DNA from: Streptomyces sp. MA5143a | Lineage (GTDB): Bacteria > Actinomycetota > Actinomycetes > Streptomycetales > Streptomycetaceae | Assembly: GCF_900290235.1 (NCBI RefSeq) | Contig: NZ_OLMK01000094.1 | Coordinates: 26,125-90,124, forward strand | DNA: 64,000 nucleotides | Direction of reading: 5' to 3' | Shown here: piece after piece, positions 43,336 through 51,558 of the stretch | How the letters are laid out: each line of letters begins with the position of its first letter | Position numbering within the stretch: position 1 is the stretch's first letter | Translations under genes and position numbers: made by a program | Notes under the pieces: generated by a model | Seen by the model: only the letters and a program-made list of their open reading frames with translations | The model's database searches: none | What the model was told of the DNA's origin: nothing

Positions 43336-44556
43336 ATGCCTCCCGTCTTCGCCCACGGACGCCTGCGGTTGTATCTGCTGAAGCTGCTGGACGAGGCGCC
43401 ACGCCACGGCTACGAGGTGATCCGACTGCTGGAGGAACGCTTCCAGGGCCTGTACGCGCCCTCCGCCGGCACCGTCTACCCCCGCCTCGCCAAGCTGGAG
43501 GCGGAGGGCCTGGTCACCCACACCACCGAGGGCGGCCGGAAGGTGTACGCGATCACCGACGCGGGTCGTGCCGAACTGGCCGACCGCAGCGGAGAACTGG
43601 CCGACCTGGAGCTGGAGATCCGCGAGTCGGTGGCGGAGCTGGCCGCCGAGATCCGGGCCGACGTACGGGGCGCGGCGGGCGACCTGCGCCGCGAGATGCG
43701 GGCCGCTGCCTCCGCGGCACGCCAGGCACCGGGGGCCGACCCCGGGGAGCACGGGCCGCTCGGGGAGTTCGGGGAGCAGGCCGACAAGGAGGCGTGGCGC
43801 GCGGCGAAGGAGGAGATGCGCCGCGTCAAGCAGGAGTGGAAGGAGCAGGCCCGGCGCGCCAAGGACGAGAGCCGCCGCGCCCGCGAGGAGGCCCAGCGGG
43901 CCCGCCGCCAGGCCAAGGAGGCGCAGGAACGGGCGCGCACCCAGGCCCAGGAGGAGCTCCAGCGCATCGCCAAGCGAGTCCAGGACCATGTGCAGGACCA
44001 CTTCTCCCGCGGCGACTGGCCGACCGGGGTCCGCGAAGGACTGACGGAACTGGTTAAGGAGTTCGGCGAGTTCGGGAAGGACTTCGGAAAGGAGTTCGGC
44101 AAGGACCTCGGCTTCGGGCGCCCGGGCGGGGGGTCCGGCCAGGACACGGCGGGGGCGACCGGCACGGGCTCGGGCACCGGCTCGGGCACGGGGCCCGGTA
44201 CGGCGCCGGGCGGGCCCGCCAGGACGACGGAGGCGGAGGCCGGAACGGGCACGCGGGCCGGCGTGAGCGATGACGTGAGTGCGGGCGGGGCGAGGGGCGA
44301 CTCCGGCGTCTGGGAGCCGGACTACTCGACCACACCGGAGGAGTTCCCGGGCGCCTATGAACCCTCCTGGGTGCACGAGGCTCCCACGGGCGACCCGGCC
44401 CGCGATCTCGACCGGCTCCTGGACCGCTTCCGCGACGACATCCGCGACGCGGCCCGCGACCACGGGGTGACGGAGGACCAGCTCCGTGACGCCCGCCGCC
44501 ACCTGTCGACGGCGGCGGCCCACATCGGAGCGGCACTGCGGGCGGCCAAGGGGTAA
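43336..44556 (+). CDS. PadR-family regulator with long coiled-coil extension
   Basis: Residues 1-85 are a PadR winged helix (RLYLLKLLDEAPRHGYEVIRLLEERF, AGTVYPRLAKLEAEGLVTHTTEGGRKVYAIT). Normal PadR proteins end after a short dimerisation helix, giving 110-200 residues; this one has 406. A highly charged helical region (about 85-250, rich in Lys/Arg/Glu/Ala) probably forms a coiled coil. A Gly/Thr-rich linker (about 260-320) and a terminal helical module (ARDLDRLLDRFRDDIRDAARDHGV) follow. Co-transcribed with DUF4097, whose promoter region holds palindromic sites. Likely autoregulatory. Confidence 0.9.
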   Translation: MPPVFAHGRLRLYLLKLLDEAPRHGYEVIRLLEERFQGLYAPSAGTVYPRLAKLEAEGLVTHTTEGGRKVYAITDAGRAELADRSGELADLELEIRESVAELAAEIRADVRGAAGDLRREMRAAASAARQAPGADPGEHGPLGEFGEQADKEAWRAAKEEMRRVKQEWKEQARRAKDESRRAREEAQRARRQAKEAQERARTQAQEELQRIAKRVQDHVQDHFSRGDWPTGVREGLTELVKEFGEFGKDFGKEFGKDLGFGRPGGGSGQDTAGATGTGSGTGSGTGPGTAPGGPARTTEAEAGTGTRAGVSDDVSAGGARGDSGVWEPDYSTTPEEFPGAYEPSWVHEAPTGDPARDLDRLLDRFRDDIRDAARDHGVTEDQLRDARRHLSTAAAHIGAALRAAKG

Positions 44557-44622
44557 CGGCAGGAACAGGCGAGAACGACGGGGAGGCGAGGCCCACACCG
44601 CGCGGCGGGCCTCTCCCCGCGG

Positions 44623-45312
44623 TCAGCTCGCCCTGGCCTCCCCCGCCCCGTACAGCACCCGTTCCAGGGACTCGTAGGTCACTCCATGGTCGGCGAGGAC
44701 CTCGGCGGGGACTCCGGGGCGGGTGGTGAGGGCGAGCAGCATGTGCTCGTCGCCGATGTGGCGGTCACTGTGGGCCTGGGCGATACGGAGGGAGCGGGTG
44801 AGCACCTCCTTGGCGTCGCGGGTGAAGGGCCGGTGGCCCGAGCGACGAGCCCGCCCGCTCCTGCCGCCGCGCCCACCACCCCACGGGCCGAACCGTTCGC
44901 CGCCCCATCCACCGCCGCCGTCACCGTCACCAGCACCTCCGACCTCACCACTGGCCTCACGGTCGGCACCCCTGCCGTCCCGGCGGCGCCCCGGCTCCAA
45001 CGCGCCCGCGCCATGGGCCTCCTCGACGCGGGAGACGATCTTTGCGAGGTCGATACCGAGGTCGGACAGGGCGTCCGCGTCGGCGCGGGTGAGGCCGCCC
45101 CGTCGCCGTGCGGCGGTGAGGGCCTGTTCGACGGAGCCCCGGTTGTCGGCCAGGCCCAGCGAGGCGAGGGCGAACGAGGCACGGCTGGCGCGGCGGTCCA
45201 GCAGGGCGAGCAGAAGGTGCTCCTCGGTCACCTTGTCGGCGCTGGAGCGTTCCGCGTGGTCGACCGCGCCGAGGACCACGGCACGGGCATCCTTCGTGAA
45301 CCGTTCGAACAT
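44623..45312 (-). CDS. Clp N-terminal (double Clp_N) domain protein
   Basis: The 229-residue protein starts MFERFTKDARAVVLGAVDHAE. A first Clp_N repeat spans about 1-95 (TEEHLLLALL) and a second about 165-229 (FTRDAKEVLTRSLRIAQAHSD, IGDEHMLLALTTRPG). A Gly-rich linker with GGGGWGGERFGPWGGGRGG separates them. No AAA+ module is present, so it cannot unfold proteins by itself; stand-alone Clp_N proteins are thought to act as adaptors or decoys for substrate recognition. ATG overlaps the stop of the upstream HTH gene (TGATG), so the two are coupled. Confidence 0.9.
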   Translation of the reverse strand: MFERFTKDARAVVLGAVDHAERSSADKVTEEHLLLALLDRRASRASFALASLGLADNRGSVEQALTAARRRGGLTRADADALSDLGIDLAKIVSRVEEAHGAGALEPGRRRDGRGADREASGEVGGAGDGDGGGGWGGERFGPWGGGRGGRSGRARRSGHRPFTRDAKEVLTRSLRIAQAHSDRHIGDEHMLLALTTRPGVPAEVLADHGVTYESLERVLYGAGEARAS

Positions 45313-45521
45313 CAATGCCTCCCGTACTTCTTGTGCACGGCCTGCCTGCTCACACCGAGTTCCGTGGCGATCTCCTGCCACGACCAGCCCTGATTGCGCG
45401 CACTGCGCACCTGTACCGACTCCAGTTGTTCCAGCAGCCGGCGCAGCGCGGCGACGGCCCGCAACCCGATTCGGGGGTCGCGGTCGCCGGCCCGCTCGGC
45501 GAGATCCGTTGCTTCGGTCAT
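45312..45521 (-). CDS. Small helix-turn-helix regulator
   Basis: The 69-residue protein has a C-terminal HTH, NQGWSWQEIATELGVSRQAVHKKYGRH, resembling sigma-70 region-4-like or TrpR-like DNA readers, after a helix ALRRLLEQLESVQVRSAR. Its ATG coincides with the expected start point of a -35/-10 promoter, suggesting a leaderless message. Two GTCAAC-N4-GTTGAC palindromes cover that promoter and are a natural autoregulation target. Translationally coupled to the Clp_N gene. Confidence 0.85.
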   Translation of the reverse strand: MTEATDLAERAGDRDPRIGLRAVAALRRLLEQLESVQVRSARNQGWSWQEIATELGVSRQAVHKKYGRH

Positions 45522-45524
45522 AGC

Positions 45525-45567
45525 GTCAACTTACGTTGACATGAAGTCGCCGTCAACGTTGGTTGAC
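45525..45567 (-). promoter_or_regulatory. Promoter with twin palindromic operators for the HTH/Clp_N operon
   Basis: Reading toward the HTH gene: -35 TTGACG (45556-45551), 17-bp spacer, -10 TAAGTT (45533-45528), then six bases to ATG 45521. Palindrome GTCAAC-N4-GTTGAC at 45525-45540 covers the -10 and an identical-arm copy at 45552-45567 covers the -35, with centres 27 bp apart. On the minus strand both are preceded by AT, giving direct copies of ATGTCAAC. Confidence 0.85.
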
Positions 45568-45631
45568 ATGCCGAAGGCCGGCCCGAGGAGCCGGGCCGGC
45601 CGTGGTGTCGCTCGCTCAGCGGGGCGAGCCG

Positions 45632-46597
45632 TCAGGGGGTGGTGAGCACGATCTTGCCGAAGAGGTCGCCGGACTCCAGGCGTTCGAAGCCCTCGCGGGC
45701 ACGGTCGAGGGGGAGCACCTCGTCGATGACGGGGCGCACGCCCGTCGCGGCACAGAACGAGAGGAGGTCCTCCAACTCGTCCTTGGTGCCCATGGTGGAG
45801 CCGACGACCTTCAGTTCGAGGAAGAAGATACGGGTGAGTTCGGCGTGGGAGGGGCGATCGCCGCTGGTGGCACCGGAGATGACGAGCGTGCCGCCGGGGC
45901 GGAGCGACTTCACCGAGTGGGACCAGGTGGCGGCGCCGACGGTCTCGATGACCGCGTCGACGCGCTCCGGCAGCCGGGCGCCCGACTCCAGCGCCTCGAC
46001 CGCGCCGAGTTCCAGGGCCCGCTTGCGCTTCGCCTCGTCCCGGCTGGTGGCGTAGACCCGCAGACCGGCCGCCTTCCCCAGCACGATCGCGGCGGTGGCG
46101 ACACCACCGCCCGCGCCCTGGACGAGCACGGAGTCACCCGGACGGACGCCGGCGTTGGTGAACAGCATGCGGTAGGCCGTCAGCCAGGCGGTGGGGAGGC
46201 AGGCGGCCTCCGCGAAGGAGAGTTCCGCGGGCTTGGGGAGGACGTTCCAGGTGGGGACGGTGACCAGTTCGGCGAAGGTGCCCTGGTAGCGCTCGGTGAG
46301 GATCGAGCGGGGCTCCCTGGGGCCGACACCGTGGCCGCTCTGGCCGATCACCGAGTGCAGGACGACCTCGTTGCCGTCCTCGTCGACGCCGGCGGCGTCG
46401 CAGCCGAGGATCATCGGCAGCTTGTCCTCGGCGAGGCCGACACCACGCAGGGACCACAGGTCGTGGTGGTTCAGCGAGGCGGCCTTCACCTTGACGGTGG
46501 TCCAGCCGGGCCTGGACTCCGGGGCCGGGCGGTCGCCCAACTCCAGTCCGTTGAGCGGGTTGTCACGGTCGATACGGGCGGCGTAGGCAGCGAACAT
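45632..46597 (-). CDS. Zinc-type/quinone oxidoreductase of the MDR superfamily
   Basis: About 321 residues from MFAAYAARIDRDNP (ATG 46597; nine further codons to 46624 are possible). An N-terminal GroES-like domain (VKVKAASLNHHDLWSLRGVG, LGCDAAGVV-like LGCDAAGVDEDG) is followed by a Rossmann domain with VLVQGAGGGVATAAIVLGKA and GTLVISGATSGD. Catalytic zinc ligands are not complete, as in quinone reductases. It reduces small quinones, enones or similar substrates with NADPH; the true substrate is unknown. Upstream lies the dispersed repeat, which also separates it from the malic enzyme gene. Confidence 0.88.
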   Translation of the reverse strand: MFAAYAARIDRDNPLNGLELGDRPAPESRPGWTTVKVKAASLNHHDLWSLRGVGLAEDKLPMILGCDAAGVDEDGNEVVLHSVIGQSGHGVGPREPRSILTERYQGTFAELVTVPTWNVLPKPAELSFAEAACLPTAWLTAYRMLFTNAGVRPGDSVLVQGAGGGVATAAIVLGKAAGLRVYATSRDEAKRKRALELGAVEALESGARLPERVDAVIETVGAATWSHSVKSLRPGGTLVISGATSGDRPSHAELTRIFFLELKVVGSTMGTKDELEDLLSFCAATGVRPVIDEVLPLDRAREGFERLESGDLFGKIVLTTP

Positions 46598-46684
46598 GGG
46601 CCTGACCATAGGTGTACGCCGCACCCGATGGAACCGATCAACGCTGTGACACGCGTCCCGCGCGGGACTGCGCCCCGTGCTTTT

Positions 46685-46738
46685 CCTGGAGGGCGGGCCG
46701 CAGGCCCGACCCTCCAGGGGCGCGGGGAACTGCGCGAC
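46685..46738. repeat. Hairpin plus dispersed GGGGCGCGGGGAACTGCGCGA element
   Basis: CCTGGAGGG (46685-46693) pairs with CCCTCCAGG (46710-46718), with an inner GGGCC/GGCCC stem. Directly adjoining is the third copy of the dispersed element (46717-46738). Confidence 0.85.
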
Positions 46739-46815
46739 AAGCCCCCACCCACCCGCACCCGCCGACGAACCCGCACCCCCGACCCACTAGGCACCCAAAT
46801 CCGCCCCCAGCAAGA

Positions 46816-46849
46816 AGGCGGCCCCGCCCCCACACGGGGACAGGGCCGC
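46816..46849 (-). terminator. Hairpin downstream of the malic enzyme gene
   Basis: GGCGGCCC (46816-46823) pairs with GGGCCGCC (46842-46849), with an inner CCCC/GGGG stem. It lies 33 bp after the malic enzyme stop; a CACTCG microsatellite (46852-46878) lies between. Confidence 0.65.
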
Positions 46850-46881
46850 CAAACGCACTCGCACTCGCACTCGCACCCGCC

Positions 46882-48132
46882 TCAGCGGCGAGCGACCCCC
46901 TCGGCCCGCGCGGCCGCGGCCACCGCCGCCGTCACCGCGGGAGCGACCCGCTCGTCGAACGGGGACGGGATGACGTAGTCCGCGGCGAGGTCGTCGCCCA
47001 CGACCGACGCCAGCGCCTCCGCCGCCGCGATCTTCATCCCCTCCGTGATCCGCGACGCCCGCACCTGGAGCGCCCCGGCGAAGATGCCGGGGAAGGCGAG
47101 GACGTTGTTGATCTGGTTGGGGTAGTCGGAGCGCCCGGTCGCGACGACCGCCGCGTACTTGTGGGCGACATCCGGGTGCACCTCGGGGTTGGGGTTGGCC
47201 ATGGCGAAGACGAACGCGCCCTCCGCCATCGAGGCCACCGCCTCCTCCGCGACCGTGCCGCCGGAGACACCGATGAAGACGTCGGCCCCGGCGAGCGCGT
47301 CCTCCAGGGAGCCCGTGATCCCGGCCTTGTTGGTGAACCCGGCCACCTCGCGCTTGACGTCCGTCAGGTCCTCGCGGTCCGCGGAGATGATGCCCTTGCG
47401 GTCGGCCAGGGCGACGTCACCGATGCCCGCCTCGACCAGCATCTTCGCGATGGCCACACCGGCCGCGCCGGCACCCGAGATGACCGCCCGGAGCTGACCG
47501 ATCTCCCGCCCGCTGAGCCGCGCGGCGTTCCGCAGGGCCGCCAGCGTCACGACCGCCGTTCCGTGCTGGTCGTCGTGGAAGACCGGGATGTCCAGGCGCT
47601 CCTGGAGCCGCTTCTCGATCTCGAAGCAGCGGGGCGCCGAGATGTCCTCCAGGTTCACGCCGCCGAAGGACGGGGCGAGCCGGACGACGGTCTCGACGAT
47701 CTCGTCGACGTCCGTGCAGGCGAGCGCGATCGGCACCGCGTCGACACCGCCGAACTGCTTGAACAGGATCGCCTTGCCCTCCATCACGGGGAGGGAGGCC
47801 TCGGGGCCGATGTCGCCGAGGCCGAGGACGGCCGTACCGTCCGTCACGACCGCGACGACGGAGGACTTCCAGGTGTAGTCGTCGACCAGCTCGGGACGCT
47901 CGGCGATGGCGGTGCACACCCGCGCGACGCCCGGCGTGTAAGCGAGGGACAGGTCGCCCTTGTCGCGGATCGGCACCGTGCTCTGCACGGCCATCTTGCC
48001 GCCGCGGTGCAGCGCGAAGGCGGGGTCGAAGGAATCGGGGGCGCCCAGGGAATCGAGGGGCTCCCCGTTGCCTTCCTGGCCCGTACTGCCTTCGCTGCTG
48101 TCGGTGCGAGGATTGACAATCTCCGCTGCCAC
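46882..48132 (-). CDS. NAD(P)-dependent malic enzyme
   Basis: The 416-residue protein from GTG 48132 (AAGGGG eight bases upstream) is the short bacterial malic enzyme. Tyr in SLAYTPGVARVC, catalytic Lys in VMEGKAILFKQFGGVDAVP, and metal and malate ligands in HDDQHGTAVVTLAAL are visible. The nucleotide fold shows VISGAGAAGVAIAKML. It decarboxylates malate to pyruvate, supplying NADPH/NADH. From memory the syntenic S. coelicolor gene encodes an NADP-preferring enzyme; cofactor preference is not provable from sequence here. Divergent from an amino-acid ABC operon across a 609-bp gap. Confidence 0.95.
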   Translation of the reverse strand: MAAEIVNPRTDSSEGSTGQEGNGEPLDSLGAPDSFDPAFALHRGGKMAVQSTVPIRDKGDLSLAYTPGVARVCTAIAERPELVDDYTWKSSVVAVVTDGTAVLGLGDIGPEASLPVMEGKAILFKQFGGVDAVPIALACTDVDEIVETVVRLAPSFGGVNLEDISAPRCFEIEKRLQERLDIPVFHDDQHGTAVVTLAALRNAARLSGREIGQLRAVISGAGAAGVAIAKMLVEAGIGDVALADRKGIISADREDLTDVKREVAGFTNKAGITGSLEDALAGADVFIGVSGGTVAEEAVASMAEGAFVFAMANPNPEVHPDVAHKYAAVVATGRSDYPNQINNVLAFPGIFAGALQVRASRITEGMKIAAAEALASVVGDDLAADYVIPSPFDERVAPAVTAAVAAAARAEGVARR

Positions 48133-48741
48133 TTTTGTTTACCCCTTAAGTCTTCAAGGTTTGAGGGTGACCGCTCCCGGTTCGGGAGTGGGCGGGCACC
48201 GCGTAAGGCCCAGGTCAACCGGTACGTACGGCGACACGTATGGGCTCAGACGCGACGGGCGCGCCGCACACGCGCCCTGGGCCCCGGATGAGGGGTGTAA
48301 GGAACCTTCTTACCGGACGGACGGTGCCGACGACGAGTCCAGACCCGTTCATACCTTGAAGGTCACAACTCGAAGGTCATTTGCGGCCCAATCGGGGCGC
48401 GGTGACTCGTCGACGAATGACGGGACAAGTCGGACCAATCCCGGACAGGCCCCATACGGCCACGTGTGCGGGGTGCACGGCCGACCGCATCCTGAGATGC
48501 ACCGAAGATCTTCCGGCCGGAAGGGAAAAATTCCGCACAAGATCCGGCGTGATCGCACGGTCCACAGCGGTTCGTAGGTCATTCGGGGGTCACCCGTTAT
48601 CCGATTTTGACATAGCGGGTCATCTGAATGCACATGCCCGAATGGCAAGATGCCGTAATCACACGAGGTCGCGACACTCGAAGAAGCGTGTCATCCATCG
48701 ACCTGTCGGCAACTCCACCCATCCCGCCGGAGGAACCCACC
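48133..48741. other. Intergenic region between malic enzyme and the amino-acid ABC operon
   Basis: About 609 bp, lower in GC than its flanks in 48370-48660. It should contain two divergent promoters. A TTGACA lies at 48607-48612, but no good -10 follows at 16-18 bp. Frames here (for example 48381-48845) are not convincing genes. Confidence 0.5.
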
Positions 48742-49710
48742 ATGACCGCAAGCACCACCAGTCGTACGACCGGCCTGCGCTCCCGGACAGCCGCGGTCGG
48801 AGCGATCGCGGTCGTGGGCGCCCTGCTGCTCACCGGCTGCGGTGACCAGACCAAGGACGGCAACGGCAACGACTCGGGCAGCACCAAGGCCGGTTCGGCC
48901 CCGCTGGCCGACAAGCTCCCCGCGAGCATCCGCGACAAGGGTGTCATCCGCGTCGGCTCGGACATCGCGTACGCGCCCGTGGAGTACAAGGACAACGCGG
49001 GCAAGGTCGTCGGCATCGACCCCGACATCGCCGCCGCACTGGGCAAGCAGCTCGGCGTCGAGTTCAAATTCGAGAACGCCACCTTCGACACCCTCATCGG
49101 TGGTCTGGCGTCCAAGCGGTACGACATCGCCATGTCGGCCATGACGGACACCAAGGACCGTCAGGAGGGCATCGACGCCGACACCGGCAAGAAGGTCGGC
49201 GCCGGCGTGGACTTCGTCGACTACTTCACCGCCGGTGTGTCGCTGTACACCAACAAGGGCGACGACAAGGGCATCAAGACCTGGGACGACCTCTGCGGCA
49301 AGACGATCGCCGTGCAGCGCAACACGTTCTCGCACGACCTCGCCAAGGAGCAGGCGGCGAAGTGCAAGAAGGACGGCGGCAAGACCCTCAAGATCGAGGA
49401 CTTCGCCACCAACCCCGAGGCCGAGACCCGGATGCGCTCCAAGGGCGCCGATGTCGTCTCCGCCGACTACCCGGTCGCCGCGTACTCGGTGAAGACCTCG
49501 GGCGGTGGCAAGTACTTCCAGATCGTCGGCGACCAGGTCGAGGCCGGCCCCTACGGCATCGCCGTCGCCAAGGACAGCACCGAGCTGCGCGACGCGCTGC
49601 AGGCCGCGGTCCAGGCGATCATCGACAACGGCGAGTACAAGAAGATCATCAGCAAGTGGGGCGTCGAGGACGGCGCCGTCACCGAGGCCAAGGTCAACGG
49701 CGGCTCCTGA
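48742..49710 (+). CDS. Polar amino-acid ABC transporter substrate-binding lipoprotein
   Basis: ATG 48742 follows GGAGGAA. Lipobox LLLTGC with Cys 33. The mature domain is the SBP family 3 fold (VIRVGSDIAYAPVEYKDNAGKVVGIDPDIAAALGK in pieces, KRYDIAMSAMTDTKDRQ, VEAGPYGIAVAKD). Binding-site Arg and Asp residues (SDIAYAPVEY, AMTDT) match glutamate/glutamine-type binders, but the ligand is not fixed. First gene of a three-gene operon. Confidence 0.95.
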   Translation: MTASTTSRTTGLRSRTAAVGAIAVVGALLLTGCGDQTKDGNGNDSGSTKAGSAPLADKLPASIRDKGVIRVGSDIAYAPVEYKDNAGKVVGIDPDIAAALGKQLGVEFKFENATFDTLIGGLASKRYDIAMSAMTDTKDRQEGIDADTGKKVGAGVDFVDYFTAGVSLYTNKGDDKGIKTWDDLCGKTIAVQRNTFSHDLAKEQAAKCKKDGGKTLKIEDFATNPEAETRMRSKGADVVSADYPVAAYSVKTSGGGKYFQIVGDQVEAGPYGIAVAKDSTELRDALQAAVQAIIDNGEYKKIISKWGVEDGAVTEAKVNGGS

Positions 49711-49740
49711 TCTTCGTCTCGGCACTGAAAGGCACCACCC

Positions 49741-50682
49741 GTGACTGTTGACGTCAACAAGACGGACGGTCCCGAGGACACGCCCCCCGCCGGTCCGGAG
49801 GCCATCAAGGCCATTCCGGTCCGGCACCCGGGGCGCTATGTCTCCGCGGCCATCGCGCTCGCTGTCCTGGGCGCGATCGTCTACGCCTTCGCGCAGGCGA
49901 AGAAGATCAACTGGGGCGCCGTCCCCGACTACTTCTTCGACGACCGCATCATCGAGGGCGTTCTGAACACCCTGCTGCTCACCGTGCTGTCCATGGTGAT
50001 CGGCATCGTCGGCGGCATCCTGCTCGCCGTCATGCGGCTGTCGAAGAACCCGGTGACCTCGTCGGTCGCGTGGTTCTACATCTGGTTCTTCCGCGGCACG
50101 CCCGTCCTGGTCCAGCTGTTCGTCTGGTTCAACCTGGGCCTGGTCTTCGAGTACATCAACCTCGGTCCGATCTACAAGGACTACTGGTCCTCGTTCATGA
50201 CGCCGCTGCTGACGGCGCTGCTGGGCCTCGGCCTCAACGAGGCCGCGTACATGGCGGAGATCTGCCGCGCCGGTCTGCTGTCGGTCGACGAGGGCCAGAC
50301 GGAGGCGTCGCACGCGCTCGGTATGAGCCACGCGAAGACGCTGCGCCGGATCGTCATCCCGCAGGCGATGCGCGTGATCGTGCCGCCCACCGGCAACGAG
50401 GTCATCAACATGCTGAAGACCACGTCGCTCGTCTCGACGGTGCAGTACGTGGACCTGCTCAAGGCGGCCCAGGACATCGGCCAGAACGCGGGCTCCATCG
50501 TGGAGATGCTGTTCCTCGCCGCCGCCTGGTACCTGATCCTGACCAGCATCTTCAGTGTCGGCCAGTACTACCTGGAGCGGTACTACGCGAAGGGCTCGAC
50601 CCGATCCCTCCCGCCGACGCCGATCCAGCGCTTCAAGGCGGCCGTTCGGCCCGCGCGCCGCCCGAAGGGAGTCTCGGCATGA
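49741..50682 (+). CDS. Polar amino-acid ABC transporter permease
   Basis: The 313-residue HisM-type permease starts at GTG 49741. About five to six membrane spans are seen, with the coupling motif EAAYMAEICRAGLLSVDEGQTEAS and ALGMSHAKTLRRIVIPQA, the classic EAA loop. Only one permease gene is present, so it should work as a homodimer. A long N-terminal cytoplasmic stretch (1-35) precedes the first span. The stop overlaps the ATPase ATG (ATGA). Confidence 0.95.
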   Translation: MTVDVNKTDGPEDTPPAGPEAIKAIPVRHPGRYVSAAIALAVLGAIVYAFAQAKKINWGAVPDYFFDDRIIEGVLNTLLLTVLSMVIGIVGGILLAVMRLSKNPVTSSVAWFYIWFFRGTPVLVQLFVWFNLGLVFEYINLGPIYKDYWSSFMTPLLTALLGLGLNEAAYMAEICRAGLLSVDEGQTEASHALGMSHAKTLRRIVIPQAMRVIVPPTGNEVINMLKTTSLVSTVQYVDLLKAAQDIGQNAGSIVEMLFLAAAWYLILTSIFSVGQYYLERYYAKGSTRSLPPTPIQRFKAAVRPARRPKGVSA

Positions 50683-51440
50683 CCGCCATGGTGAAGGCCG
50701 AGGGCATCCACAAGTCCTTCGGTCCCGTCCAGGTCCTCAAGGGCATCGACCTGGAGGTGCAGACGGGTGAGGTGTTCTGTCTCATCGGCCCGTCCGGCTC
50801 CGGCAAGTCGACGTTCCTGAGGTGCATCAACCACCTCGAGAAGATCAACGCCGGCCGGCTGTACGTCGACGGCGAGCTGGTCGGCTACCGCCAGAAGGGC
50901 GACAAGCTGTACGAGCTCAAGGACAGCGAGGTCGCGCTGAAGCGCCGGGACATCGGCATGGTGTTCCAGCGGTTCAACCTGTTCCCGCACATGACCGCCA
51001 CCGAGAACGTCATGGAGGCGCCGGTCCAGGTCAAGGGCGTCAGCAAGGCCCTGGCCCGCGAGCGCGCCCGGGAACTGCTGGAGCGGGTCGGCCTCGGCGA
51101 CAAGGCGGGCAACTACCCCTCGCAGCTCTCCGGCGGCCAGCAGCAGCGCGTGGCGATCGCCCGCGCGCTGGCGATGGAGCCGAAGCTGATGCTGTTCGAC
51201 GAGCCGACCTCGGCGCTCGACCCGGAGCTGGTCGGTGATGTCCTCGACGTCATGCGCGACCTCGCCGAGTCCGGCATGACGATGGTCGTCGTCACCCACG
51301 AGATGGGCTTCGCCCGCGAGGTCGGCGACAGCCTGGTCTTCATGGACGGCGGTGTGGTGGTCGAGTCCGGCAACCCGCGCGACGTGCTCACGAACCCGCG
51401 GGAGGAGCGCACCCAGTCGTTCCTGTCCAAGGTGCTGTAG
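50679..51440 (+). CDS. Polar amino-acid ABC transporter ATPase
   Basis: The 253-residue GlnQ-type ATPase has Walker A GPSGSGKST, Q-loop MVFQRFNLFPHMTA, signature LSGGQQQRVAIARAL, Walker B LMLFDEPTSALDPE and switch His VVVTHEMGF. A short insertion of about ten residues (VGYRQKGDKLYELKDSEVA) before the Q-loop is seen in some actinobacterial members. Completes the importer with the two upstream genes. Confidence 0.97.
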   Translation: MTAMVKAEGIHKSFGPVQVLKGIDLEVQTGEVFCLIGPSGSGKSTFLRCINHLEKINAGRLYVDGELVGYRQKGDKLYELKDSEVALKRRDIGMVFQRFNLFPHMTATENVMEAPVQVKGVSKALARERARELLERVGLGDKAGNYPSQLSGGQQQRVAIARALAMEPKLMLFDEPTSALDPELVGDVLDVMRDLAESGMTMVVVTHEMGFAREVGDSLVFMDGGVVVESGNPRDVLTNPREERTQSFLSKVL

Positions 51441-51473
51441 CCGGCGGGGCCGAGCCGGACACGGTTACGTGCG

Positions 51474-51506
51474 AAGGGGCGGTACGGATCTCCCGTACCG
51501 CCCCTT
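51474..51506 (+). terminator. Perfect hairpin after the amino-acid ABC operon
   Basis: A 14-bp perfect stem (AAGGGGCGGTACGG with its complement) and five-base loop, 34 bp past the ATPase stop, without a U-tract. Confidence 0.85.
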
Positions 51507-51558
51507 CCCGTGCGGGAACCGCTCCGGGGCCTCCCGTGCGGAAGCCGCCTCGGCGGGT

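Noticed and set aside
48381..48845. 154-codon frame before the amino-acid SBP
   Set aside because: Runs into the real SBP gene out of frame and has no conserved content.
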